From assembly GCA_039810085.1 (NCBI GenBank), contig JBDHWG010000023.1:1-64000 (forward strand): 64,000 nt of DNA. The letters are read 5' to 3'. Shown here piece after piece: positions 32,420-40,033 of this stretch. The translations under genes were made by a program, and so were the position numbers. The DNA comes from JBDHWG01 sp039810085. GTDB taxonomy: Bacteria; Chloroflexota; Anaerolineae; Epilineales; JAHCIE01. The notes under the pieces are model-generated. The model saw nothing but the letters and a program-made list of their open reading frames with translations, was not told the DNA's origin and did no database searches. The stretch's first letter is position 1; every line of letters starts with the position of its first letter.

Positions 32420-33184
32420 TCACGGGCCGAGGCCGCCCTGCTCCAACAGGGCGGCGAACTGCTGAAGCTCGGCCGTGTTCAGGTCCGACACGGCCCAATA
32501 CGTCATGCCGCCGCCGGTCCAGTGGACGAGATTGTACCCCTGGCGCTGGGCGACGGTCTCCGCCTCGCTCGCCCCGCTCGCCGTGGGCCAGACGAACAGA
32601 TTGATCGGGTGGCGCTGGCGGTAGTAGATGAGCGCGGCGACCGGGCGGTTGTCGATGTAGTCCAGCCGGCCGCCGGTGAGCGGGAAGCCCTGCCCGGCCA
32701 GGTCCACGACCGGCGGCGCGAAGTCGAGCTTGCCGTCGAACCACGGCTTGACCGTGTGCTGGTCGGACGACGGGATGTCGGCCAGGTGGTTGACCATCAG
32801 CGACCGCACGTGGGCCGACGCCAACTCGTCGGCCAGGCTGTCGTTCGCCTGCCGCGCCTGCCACGCCGGCGCGACACGCCACAGCATCAGCACCAACACG
32901 GCGGCGGTCGCGGCCACGCTCAGCCACGGCCACCACAGCCGACGCGGGCGGCTCGCCCCGCTGGCCTGGCGCACCGACGCGCGCACGTTCTGGCGGAGAT
33001 GGGCGGGGGCGCGGAAGTAGAGGTCGTCGCCGCTCAGACGGCTATGCAGCGCGTGCTGCGCTTCCACCTGCCGCGCGCACGCCGGGCAATTGTGCAAGTG
33101 CTCCTCCACCTTCAGGTTGCTGACCAGGTCTAGCTCGTCGTCAACATACCCGGGCAGCAAAGTGCGTGTTTCCTGGCAATCCAC
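32420..33184 (-). CDS. Anti-sigma factor with zinc-finger (zf-HC2) and one TM helix
   Basis: A 254-residue protein. The GTG at 33184 is preferred because TAAGGAG lies 7 bp upstream and the product opens VDCQETRTLLPGYVDDELD. The ZAS-like motif is C3 with HLHNCPAC (HxxxCxxC). A TM helix (WLSVAATAAVLVLMLWRVA) lies near residue 86-104. The extracytoplasmic 145 residues contain a sensor-like domain (VWPTASGASEAETVAQRQGYNLVHW, AVSDLNTAELQQFA), as in proteins that hold an ECF sigma at the membrane until signalled. Its start overlaps the end of the sigma gene by 44 bp. Confidence 0.92.
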   Translation of the reverse strand: MDCQETRTLLPGYVDDELDLVSNLKVEEHLHNCPACARQVEAQHALHSRLSGDDLYFRAPAHLRQNVRASVRQASGASRPRRLWWPWLSVAATAAVLVLMLWRVAPAWQARQANDSLADELASAHVRSLMVNHLADIPSSDQHTVKPWFDGKLDFAPPVVDLAGQGFPLTGGRLDYIDNRPVAALIYYRQRHPINLFVWPTASGASEAETVAQRQGYNLVHWTGGGMTYWAVSDLNTAELQQFAALLEQGGLGP

Positions 33185-33713
33185 CCCGGTTCTCCTTACC
33201 CATCGCCTCAATCAGAAAGTGTTGCAGCCACTGGCGCGCTCGCGCCAGCCGCGACATGACCGTGCCCATCGGCGCGTCGATGATGCTCGCGATCTCTTTG
33301 TAGGACAGCCCTTCCAACTCGCGCAGGATAATCACCTCGCGGAACTCGACCGGCATCTCCGCCAGCGCCCGCCGCAGCAGCTGCGTGTCCACCGCCTGGA
33401 ACACCGCCGCCTCCGGGTCCGCCGCGTCGTCCGATAAGTTCGTCAGCGTCTCCTCGAACGGCACGCTCGCCGCCGCCTCGCGATTCTGGCGCAGCCAGGT
33501 GTAGCACGTGTTGCGCACGATGCGCAGCAGCCAGGCGCGGCTATCGCCGCCCCGGAAGCTGTCGACGAACTTGAACGCGCGCAGGCACGCCTCCTGGACG
33601 ACATCCTCCGCGTCCCGCTCGTCGTGCATCAGCCACCGGGCCAGGTTGTAGGCAGCATCCAGGTGGGGCAAGACAGTCTGATCAAACCGCGCGTTTCGCT
33701 CCTGGTCTGTCAC
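33141..33713 (-). CDS. ECF-type RNA polymerase sigma factor
   Basis: A 190-residue sigma factor starting at GTG 33713 with AAAGG upstream. Region 2 is seen as AYNLARWLMHDERDAEDVVQEACLRAF with SFRGGDSRAWLLRIVRN. Region 4 is seen as ALAEMPVEFREVIILRELEGLSYKEIASIIDAPMGTVMSRLARAR. It pairs with the overlapping anti-sigma gene. The C-terminal 20 residues beyond region 4 overlap the partner's start. An ECF-like element (GGAAT-N18-GTC) stands upstream, so the operon probably regulates itself. Confidence 0.95.
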   Translation of the reverse strand: MTDQERNARFDQTVLPHLDAAYNLARWLMHDERDAEDVVQEACLRAFKFVDSFRGGDSRAWLLRIVRNTCYTWLRQNREAAASVPFEETLTNLSDDAADPEAAVFQAVDTQLLRRALAEMPVEFREVIILRELEGLSYKEIASIIDAPMGTVMSRLARARQWLQHFLIEAMGKENRGGLPGNTHFAARVC

Positions 33714-33758
33714 CCGCGTGCCTTTCTTCTCCTCCGTCGAGCTTCTCCATCCTATCCA

Positions 33759-33784
33759 GACTCCGCCCGCCGCTCATTTATTCC
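33759..33784 (-). promoter_or_regulatory. ECF-type promoter for the sigma/anti-sigma operon
   Basis: On the minus strand GGAAT (33784-33780) and GTC (33761-33759) are separated by 18 bp, with AAAT after the -35. The start codon is about 46 bp downstream. The GGAATAA part mirrors the plus-strand element at 33810. Confidence 0.7.
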
Positions 33785-33809
33785 CGGCTCGGCCACCTTT
33801 TTGGCGTCG

Positions 33810-33835
33810 GGAATAACTTGCCCCCCGCCTCGGTT
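33810..33835 (+). promoter_or_regulatory. ECF-type promoter for the divergent lipoprotein gene
   Basis: GGAAT (33810-33814) and GTT (33833-33835) are separated by the same 18 bp as the divergent element. GGAATAA is shared exactly. The start codon of the lipoprotein lies about 60 bp downstream. Confidence 0.7.
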
Positions 33836-33895
33836 ATGCTGGGTGAACGAGTGCATGGCGCGACTTACCTGTCAGATGCGAAAGAGAGGATGAAG

Positions 33896-35332
33896 ATGCT
33901 TCAGAGACCTTTGGTTGCCCGTGTCCGGTCCCGGTTCCTACGCGCTGGAATGGCGCTCCTCATGCTGGCCGTCGGCGCGCTGCTGCTCGGCGCGTGCGCT
34001 GCCGCGCCGACGGCAGCGCCGGCTGCCCAGTCGGCGGCCCAGGCCGCGGCCGCCCCCACCGCCCCCGCGCCGACACAGGTCCCCACGAGCATGCCGACCA
34101 TGCCGCCGATGCCGACGAGCGCCCCCACGTCGCCGATGCCCACCGCCGCGCCGACGGCCGCCGCCAGCGCGGCAAGCGGCAAGGTGTACGTCGGGCTGTT
34201 CAAGGACAACGCCGTCGGCGTGTTCGACCCCGCCGCCAACCGCGTCGTGCGCACCATCCCCATCCCGCGCGGCCCCCACGGCATGGTCATCACGCCGGAT
34301 GGACGCAGCGTCTACGTCAGCAGCGACGGCGACTCGAAGGTGAGCGTCATCGACACGGCGACGGACGCGGTCGTCCACACCATCGAGGTCGGGCCGACGC
34401 CCCACGGCCTCGCCATCACGCCCGACGGCGGCCACGTCCTGTCCGCCGTCTACGACGCCAGCCAGGTCGCCATCATCGACACCAAGACCAACCAGATCGT
34501 GGACCGCGTCGCCGTCGCCAACCCGCACAGCCTCAGCATCAGCCCCGACGGGCGGACGGCCTACGTCGCGTCACAGAAGCCCAACGCGTTCGCCCTGGTG
34601 GTGATCAACCTCAATGATAGAAGTATCGCCGGCACGATCCCGCTTGACAAAGCGCCGCGCGACGTGACGTACAGCCCGGACGGCAAGCAGGTGTACGTCA
34701 GCCAGGCGGCGGTGGATTCGGTGCAGGTCGTGGACACGGCCAGCGCCAAGATCGTGGCCCAGATGCCCACCGGCGCCTCGCCGCACCACATCTTCTTCAC
34801 ACCGGACGGCGAGTACGGCCTGGTGGTGAGCCAGGGGCCGGGCGATCTGGCGATATTCGACCCGGCGACGCACAAGGCGCTCGGAACGGTGACCGTCGGC
34901 AAGCAGCCGCACTGGATCGCCACCAGCGCCGACGGCGAGACAGCCTACGTCGCCAACGAAGCCTCCAACGACATCTCGGTCGTGGACCTCAACGCGCGCA
35001 AGGTCGTCGCGACGGTTCCCGCCGGCAATGCGCCGCGCAAGATCGTCGCCCAGCCGAAGATGGCGGCGTCGGCGGGCGACGGCGTGGCGGTGAAGATCGA
35101 CCAGTTCGCCTTCCCGGCGACGGTCACGGCCACCGTCGGGCAGCCGGTGACGTGGACGAACGCCGACTCGACCTCCCACACCGTCACCGAGCTCACGGGG
35201 ACGTGGGACTCCGGGACTATCGAGCCGGGGCAGAGCTTCACCTGGACGCCGACAGCGCCCGGCACGTACACCTACCGCTGCGCGTTCCACCCGTTCATGC
35301 GCGGCGTCCTGGAGGTAAAGCCCAAAGCGTAG
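33896..35332 (+). CDS. Lipoprotein: YVTN beta-propeller fused to a cupredoxin domain
   Basis: A 478-residue exported protein. The ATG at 33896 follows GAGAGG; another in-frame ATG lies 6 bp upstream. The lipobox LLLGAC puts the lipidated Cys at residue 34. A Pro/Thr/Ala-rich linker runs to about residue 95. Seven YVTN-type blades follow (GKVYVGLFKDNAVGVFD, HGMVITPDGRSVYVSS and so on). The C-terminal 80 residues are a plastocyanin-like domain with type-1 copper ligands in SHTV and CAFHPFM (His, Cys, His, Met). It is anchored at the outer face of the membrane and is a likely copper or electron-transfer protein. Its promoter matches that of the ECF operon. Confidence 0.92.
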   Translation: MLQRPLVARVRSRFLRAGMALLMLAVGALLLGACAAAPTAAPAAQSAAQAAAAPTAPAPTQVPTSMPTMPPMPTSAPTSPMPTAAPTAAASAASGKVYVGLFKDNAVGVFDPAANRVVRTIPIPRGPHGMVITPDGRSVYVSSDGDSKVSVIDTATDAVVHTIEVGPTPHGLAITPDGGHVLSAVYDASQVAIIDTKTNQIVDRVAVANPHSLSISPDGRTAYVASQKPNAFALVVINLNDRSIAGTIPLDKAPRDVTYSPDGKQVYVSQAAVDSVQVVDTASAKIVAQMPTGASPHHIFFTPDGEYGLVVSQGPGDLAIFDPATHKALGTVTVGKQPHWIATSADGETAYVANEASNDISVVDLNARKVVATVPAGNAPRKIVAQPKMAASAGDGVAVKIDQFAFPATVTATVGQPVTWTNADSTSHTVTELTGTWDSGTIEPGQSFTWTPTAPGTYTYRCAFHPFMRGVLEVKPKA

Positions 35333-35359
35333 CGATCCTGTGTAGGATGTTCTAAGGGG

Positions 35360-35399
35360 GCGAAGTCCTGCGGCACTCAAGCGATCCGCAGGGCTTCGC
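35360..35399 (+). terminator. Hairpin after the lipoprotein gene
   Basis: GCGAAGTCCTGCGG at 35360-35373 pairs with CCGCAGGGCTTCGC at 35386-35399, with one mismatch. The same sequence family recurs at 13216 and 28765. No other gene is seen in 35333-35646. Confidence 0.55.
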
Positions 35400-35478
35400 G
35401 TTCCATGCGGCCTGAGTCTGTCCCCGCTTGTCTGCGTCAACATTTGCAGCGTGCTCCCAAAATTCACGCGTAGCCCTC

Positions 35479-35506
35479 TAGACAACACGAAAAACAAGGG
35501 TATAAT
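35479..35506 (+). promoter_or_regulatory. Promoter of the five-gene membrane/ATPase operon
   Basis: TAGACA at 35479-35484 and a perfect TATAAT at 35501-35506 are 16 bp apart. The leader to the first ATG is about 135 nt. Confidence 0.65.
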
Positions 35507-35646
35507 GGGAATAAGTTGCCAACGCCCCGCTCTTTATTCCAAAAAGGCGAACTGGACTGTGACGCCAAATGCGTGACACTCCAGTGTACGCCGGTGTTTG
35601 GCGCATTCATTCCGTCTAACGAGACGTCACATGGGGAGGACACTAC

Positions 35647-36504
35647 ATGAAACTCAATGTCCTGGATGGGCCACTCGCGCCCGCTGAAGGCGAGAGCCTG
35701 GTGCGCAGCTACCATTGTACAAGTCTATCGTCGGGTTTTCTGGGTCTCAAGGCGGAGGGGTTCCTGAATGTAACGAACAAGCGCGTCGTCTTCTATGCCG
35801 CCGGCAGTTCGTATGGCGGCAAGAGCATCATCCAGAGTGAAGTGCCTATCGCCGACGTATCCGGCATCAACAGCTACAAGGGAACATCGTTCAGCCTGTG
35901 GCGCTTGCTCATGGCGCTCGTCGTGTCTTTCGTCCTCGGCAGTGTGCTCAGCGCAATTGTAAGTGCGTTGGTCGGGGCAGTCATCTACCGGTCATCCAGC
36001 TATGGCCTGATTGAAGCCACATTCTACATCGTTCCCTTGCTGCCCATCGTCGGCTCGTTCTTCCTGTCTCGAAGCAGCATCCTTCGCTCGGTGTTGGCAA
36101 CCTCAGGGGTCATGCTCTTTGCAGGCGCTGGGGCGCTTAACTCCTTCGGTGGCTTGCTCGGTTCCTTGACGGGGAGCGGGAGTGGACTGGGCGTGCTGCT
36201 GACACCCATCGCCTTCATCTACGCCTTGGTGTGTTACTACTGGTACTCGCGAGGCCAGACGATTGCCCTGACGATTGGCTCCAAGGGCGGCTCGAGTACG
36301 CCAATTGCGGTCTCCGGCGTCACGGGTTTCAACAATACAGCGGCGGTTCGCGCCCTTACCGCCGAGCCGGCCGAAGATGCGGACGCCGTGATTAAGGAAC
36401 TGGGCGCTTTGATTACCGACATTCAGGCGTTGGGGGATCTAGGCATCCAGAAGTGGGTCCAGGCTCAGGCGTCCCAGAGTGGGGCGGCCACGGTTCGTTT
36501 CTGA
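35647..36504 (+). CDS. Membrane protein A of the five-gene operon (PH/GRAM-like N-terminus)
   Basis: A 285-residue protein with GGGGAGGA before the ATG. Residues 1-75 form a small beta domain with LNVTNKRVVFYAAG near residue 40, the signature strand pair of bacterial PH/GRAM-like domains. About four TM helices occupy residues 80-205 (for example LLMALVVSFVLGSVLSAIV). A soluble tail ends with VIKELGALITDIQALGDLGIQKW. The same strand motif and the same tail occur in the next gene, so the two are paralogues from a tandem duplication. Function is unknown. It may be a membrane platform or lipid sensor for the downstream ATPase. Confidence 0.8.
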   Translation: MKLNVLDGPLAPAEGESLVRSYHCTSLSSGFLGLKAEGFLNVTNKRVVFYAAGSSYGGKSIIQSEVPIADVSGINSYKGTSFSLWRLLMALVVSFVLGSVLSAIVSALVGAVIYRSSSYGLIEATFYIVPLLPIVGSFFLSRSSILRSVLATSGVMLFAGAGALNSFGGLLGSLTGSGSGLGVLLTPIAFIYALVCYYWYSRGQTIALTIGSKGGSSTPIAVSGVTGFNNTAAVRALTAEPAEDADAVIKELGALITDIQALGDLGIQKWVQAQASQSGAATVRF

Positions 36505-36524
36505 ACATCGGCGAGGTGAGACCT

Positions 36525-37400
36525 ATGGAACCAGTCGACTGGACCTTTCAGCTTAGCGACGCGGGCGAGCAGATTGTCCGCACCTACGAATGCACGCGCT
36601 TCAAGCATTGGTTTCGACCGCCGACGCCCGGCTATCTGACAGTCACGAACAAGCGCGTCATCTTCCATAGCAGTGGCAAGTCATTGACAGGCCAGAGTGT
36701 ATTGTCAACGGAAATGCCCCTCGACGACGTGTCGGGCCTGAGCATGTATGAAGGGCTGTCGTTCAACTGGCCGCTCTTCCTGGCGTTTTCCGTCGTGCTC
36801 TACATTGTGTCGCGGATCGCGTCGTCGATTCTTCCGTCGCTGTTCTTCAACTACTGGTTCGTGCTCCTGCTGGTGTTGCCGTATGCCATCATCTGGCTGC
36901 TCTCCAGCAACATTCTCCAGGACAACGTGCGAGACCGCGTGTTTCAGACGTTGGACCAGGTGGCGTCGGACAAATTCACCGTCAGCCGCGATCTCGACCG
37001 CTACCGCCCGTATGCGCTCATTCTCCTGTGCATTGGCCTGGCGCTTTTCGCCTGGCGCTTCAGCTTCACCCTGGGTGGCGGCGCGGTGGGGACGGCTCTC
37101 AGTTGGGTGTTCCTCCTGGCCGTCTACGCGTTCATCTTCATGAACTTCTTCGGCCGCCAGCGAACATTCAGCCTCCTGATTGGCTCCAAGACGATGAAGG
37201 CCTCAGGCATCTTCATCCCCGGCGACACGCTGCAGCTGCTCTCGACGCATGACCGTACCGCGCTGCAGGCGCTCGGCGCAGCGCCGTCTTCGGACTCGAG
37301 CCAGGTCATCAAGGAGTTGGGCGCATTGCTACTCGACTTGCAGCAACTCGGCGACCTTGGCGTGGAGAAGTGGCGTCAACCGCAACCGGCCGCGAATTGA
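36525..37400 (+). CDS. Membrane protein B, paralogue of A
   Basis: A 291-residue protein. The ATG at 36525 with GCGAGGTGAG upstream is preferred, since a longer frame would overlap the preceding gene. It shares with A the N-terminal LTVTNKRVIFHSSG near residue 38, the EMPLDDVSGLSMYEGLSF segment, four predicted TM helices (about 83-105, 110-130, 165-185 and 192-213) and the C-terminal VIKELGALLLDLQQLGDLGVEKW. Sequence between the motifs has diverged strongly, which points to an old duplication with distinct roles, perhaps a heteromeric complex. The gap to A is 20 bp and to the next gene 45 bp. Confidence 0.8.
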   Translation: MEPVDWTFQLSDAGEQIVRTYECTRFKHWFRPPTPGYLTVTNKRVIFHSSGKSLTGQSVLSTEMPLDDVSGLSMYEGLSFNWPLFLAFSVVLYIVSRIASSILPSLFFNYWFVLLLVLPYAIIWLLSSNILQDNVRDRVFQTLDQVASDKFTVSRDLDRYRPYALILLCIGLALFAWRFSFTLGGGAVGTALSWVFLLAVYAFIFMNFFGRQRTFSLLIGSKTMKASGIFIPGDTLQLLSTHDRTALQALGAAPSSDSSQVIKELGALLLDLQQLGDLGVEKWRQPQPAAN

Positions 37401-37445
37401 GATCGCCTGCTGGAGATGTTGCGCTGGTGGGCGTGAGAGGGAGCC

Positions 37446-37766
37446 ATGTATACGATTGACAAGGAGAAGGCCAAAAAGATACTTGTCACTGAACTGGGCT
37501 ACCCGCCTGGGACAGCCGACGTGTTTCTCCGCGACTTCCCGCCTCTCCATGATGAGCTTGCCGAACCCGTCAATCGCTGGCTGGAAGATCGCACAGTGCA
37601 GGATGTCTCTGTCTGCGGCCTGTCAATGAGCGAGGTCATGCGTACGCAGCGCTACAATGTCCTGCTCGCAGCCAAATACATGAATCGCTTGCTCGACCCG
37701 GCCCTGCCGCCCGAGCGACGGGAAAAGCTCGTCGCGAGCCTCCGCAAGCCCGCTGTCCGCTGGTAG
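37446..37766 (+). CDS. Small soluble protein C of the operon
   Basis: A 106-residue helical protein. GAGAGGGAG stands before the ATG. N-terminal DKEKAKKILVTELGYPPGTADVFL looks like a short helical-hairpin domain, and the middle (DVSVCGLSMSEVMRTQRYNVLLAAKYMNRLL) is one long helix region. There is no signal peptide, TM helix or metal motif. I recognise no family. Placed just before a zincin gene (15 bp gap), it could be an adaptor, chaperone or immunity-type partner for that protein, which is a hypothesis from gene order only. Confidence 0.75.
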   Translation: MYTIDKEKAKKILVTELGYPPGTADVFLRDFPPLHDELAEPVNRWLEDRTVQDVSVCGLSMSEVMRTQRYNVLLAAKYMNRLLDPALPPERREKLVASLRKPAVRW

Positions 37767-37781
37767 GAGGTAGAAACGGGA

Positions 37782-38645
37782 ATGTCATCACTCGCTATCC
37801 ACGGATTGCATCAGGAGGTTTGGACAGACTCTTCGGTGACCGCTCGCATGCAGGCGCTGCAGGACCTGGAGACCGCTCAGGCGGCGCGGGAACAGCGCAG
37901 CGCTTGTACTGTTGACTTCATTCCAGATGACGTTTACCGCTCAGAAGAGGAACGACAGGGGTTGCGGGGTTATCATGAGGGCAATAACATCTACATCAAC
38001 TCGGCATTGGTCGAAAACGACCAGCCCTATCTTGCCACTGAAACCCTTTTCCACGAGTCGCGGCACGCTTACCAAGAGCACGTGGCGAACAATCCTGAGC
38101 AGGCAGAGGATCCGCAACAGGTGCAAGACTGGCAGATGAACGTCGACGCGAAGGGGTATCTACACCCAGAGCAAGTCGACTGGGAGGCCTATCGTTTTCA
38201 GCCTATCGAGGAGGACGCAAACCAGATTGCGCGCCAACGCACCGATGACCTGTACATGGGGGAATTTGGCGATACGGAGCATTACCCAGAATATCGCGCC
38301 GCGCGTGAAGCGGAAATGGCCGAAGAGCAGGCGCAAGGGGAAGATGCTCTCGGCTCCGACCCGACAGGGAAGGCGCGCGACATGATGATCGAGCAGTACC
38401 AGGCCAACGAACTGGCGCAGACGCAAGAGCAGAGCGCGTCACTGAATGGCAGCGGCAGCGTCGAGGCGCAAACGGTCACGCCGTCGGTCCCGGGGAGCGA
38501 ATCGAATGATGTCCGCGCCAGCGAAGAGAGCAGCCCATCGGTAACCAACCGCGCCGGCCAGTCTGAGGAGCTTGCCTCCCAGCAATCCGATGGCGGCGTC
38601 GACTTGGATCAGGATTACGACGCCTACTATGGCTACGGTCAGTAG
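37782..38645 (+). CDS. HExxH zincin-like protein D with long acidic tail
   Basis: A 287-residue protein with GGAGG before the ATG. The zinc-binding motif FHESRHAYQEHV places His91, Glu92 and His95. EEDANQIAR about 55 residues later would supply the third ligand. The N-terminal half thus resembles small metallopeptidase domains found in mobile-element and toxin-type proteins. From residue 170 on it is rich in Glu, Gln and Ser, low in complexity, and ends with DQDYDAYYGYGQ. There is no signal peptide. It may be a substrate or effector handled by the ATPase encoded next (15 bp downstream), or a regulatory protease. Activity is unproven. Confidence 0.75.
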   Translation: MSSLAIHGLHQEVWTDSSVTARMQALQDLETAQAAREQRSACTVDFIPDDVYRSEEERQGLRGYHEGNNIYINSALVENDQPYLATETLFHESRHAYQEHVANNPEQAEDPQQVQDWQMNVDAKGYLHPEQVDWEAYRFQPIEEDANQIARQRTDDLYMGEFGDTEHYPEYRAAREAEMAEEQAQGEDALGSDPTGKARDMMIEQYQANELAQTQEQSASLNGSGSVEAQTVTPSVPGSESNDVRASEESSPSVTNRAGQSEELASQQSDGGVDLDQDYDAYYGYGQ

Positions 38646-38660
38646 CGCGCGTGGCAGCCC

Positions 38661-39962
38661 ATGAAGAACATCCAGGTTTTTGAGGGACACGAGCTTAAGC
38701 TCAGCCCGCCGACCCTCTCCTCGGCCTCGCCACGCTGCCATCTCCTGGGGCTGGATGCGCAAGGCCGACAGGTCGCCGTCCCACTCAGCGATGACCACCT
38801 CAGCCGCCACCTGCTGTTCCTTGGTGGCATCGGGATGGGCAAGACGAACGGACTGTTTCAGCTTCTCGCGCAACTGCGGCGAAGCATGACCCAGAACGAT
38901 GTCATGCTCATTTTCGATACGAAAGGGGACTACTACAAGGAGTTCTATCGGCCAGGGGATATCGTCATCAGCAACGACGACAAAGCCACCGGACCGAGCG
39001 GGCCGGACTACTGGAACGTGTTCCGTGAGGTCGATAAGGGCGACGCGCTGGAAGAGAACCTCATCGAGATCACACGCACGCTGTTCTACGAGAAAGTGCA
39101 GCGGTCGAGCCAGCCGTTCTTCCCCAACGCAGCTCGGGACCTGCTGACCGCCATCCTGCTCCACTTCGCCCGCGCCACGGACCAGACGGCGATGAACAAC
39201 GCACGCCTGCGTGCCTTCCTCGATCAATCCCCGCCGAGCGAGTTGCGGGCCATGCTTCAGACGCATGACGACCTGCGGGCCATCGTGAGCTATATCGCCG
39301 ACGACCGCTCGCCCCAGACGCAGGGGGTGGTCTCGGAGTTGCAGCAGATGGCGCGCGAGATTCTGGTGGGTAACTTCCGGCGCGAAGGCGCCCTGTCCGT
39401 GCGCGAGGCCATTCGCGGCAAAGGCGGGCGCGCCATCTTTGTCGAGTACGACCTGGGGATCGGCAACATGCTGACGCCCATCTACCGCTTGCTGCTTGAC
39501 ATGGCGATCAAAGAAGCGCTCAGCCGGCAGAAGACCGAGGGGAACGTGTGGTTCGTCATTGATGAGTTCCGTCTGGTACCAAACTTGCAGCACATCGACG
39601 ACGGCGTCAACTTCGGGCGCAGCCTGGGAGCCAAGTTCATCATCGGCGTCCAGAACATCGAGCAGGTCTTCCACGCCTACAGCGAGCCGCTCGCGCGCAG
39701 CATCCTATCGGGGTTCATGACCACGGTCGCGTTCCGCGTGAACGACGCCGCCACGCGCGGCTTCGTTCAGGGTCTCTTCGGCAAGAACCGCAAGCGCGAA
39801 GCCTACATGGCCGCTGTGCAGTCGCGGGGCCTGGTCGAGCAGGTGCGCGACGCGAACGTGGTCGAGGATTGGGACATCAGCGGCCTGTCCGTCGGCCACG
39901 CCATCGTGGGTCTGCCTGACCAGGAGCCTTTCCTGTTCCGCTTCGCGCCCTACGGCGGGTAA
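38661..39962 (+). CDS. TraD/VirD4-like (TraG family) ATPase E
   Basis: A 433-residue P-loop ATPase. Walker A GGIGMGKTN lies at residues 55-63 and Walker B VWFVIDEF near 296. The QNIEQVFHAYSEPLARSILSGFMTTVAFRV segment matches the sensor/arginine-finger side of conjugative coupling ATPases. Unlike typical VirD4 it has no N-terminal TM helices, so it must be recruited to the membrane, possibly by proteins A and B. Coupling ATPases move DNA or proteins through type IV machines, yet no relaxase, VirB4 or pilus gene is nearby. This makes a stand-alone membrane-linked translocase or remodelling machine plausible. It is the last gene of the operon. Confidence 0.88.
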   Translation: MKNIQVFEGHELKLSPPTLSSASPRCHLLGLDAQGRQVAVPLSDDHLSRHLLFLGGIGMGKTNGLFQLLAQLRRSMTQNDVMLIFDTKGDYYKEFYRPGDIVISNDDKATGPSGPDYWNVFREVDKGDALEENLIEITRTLFYEKVQRSSQPFFPNAARDLLTAILLHFARATDQTAMNNARLRAFLDQSPPSELRAMLQTHDDLRAIVSYIADDRSPQTQGVVSELQQMAREILVGNFRREGALSVREAIRGKGGRAIFVEYDLGIGNMLTPIYRLLLDMAIKEALSRQKTEGNVWFVIDEFRLVPNLQHIDDGVNFGRSLGAKFIIGVQNIEQVFHAYSEPLARSILSGFMTTVAFRVNDAATRGFVQGLFGKNRKREAYMAAVQSRGLVEQVRDANVVEDWDISGLSVGHAIVGLPDQEPFLFRFAPYGG

Positions 39963-39981
39963 GGCAAGCTGTATGGTGGTT

Positions 39982-40023
39982 GCGCCGCCTTCGGAGTCGC
40001 CAAAGAGACTCCGAAGGCGGCGC
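39982..40023. terminator. 17-bp-stem bidirectional terminator between the operon and the amylase gene
   Basis: GCGCCGCCTTCGGAGTC pairs perfectly with GACTCCGAAGGCGGCGC around an 8-nt loop. It lies 20 bp after one stop and 11 bp before the other, between convergent genes. Confidence 0.85.
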
Positions 40024-40033
40024 GAGGTGTTTC

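Noticed and set aside
35647..39962. Calling the five-gene operon a conjugative element
   Set aside because: There is no relaxase, VirB4-type ATPase, pilin, integrase or attachment site, and the ATPase lacks the TM anchor of VirD4.
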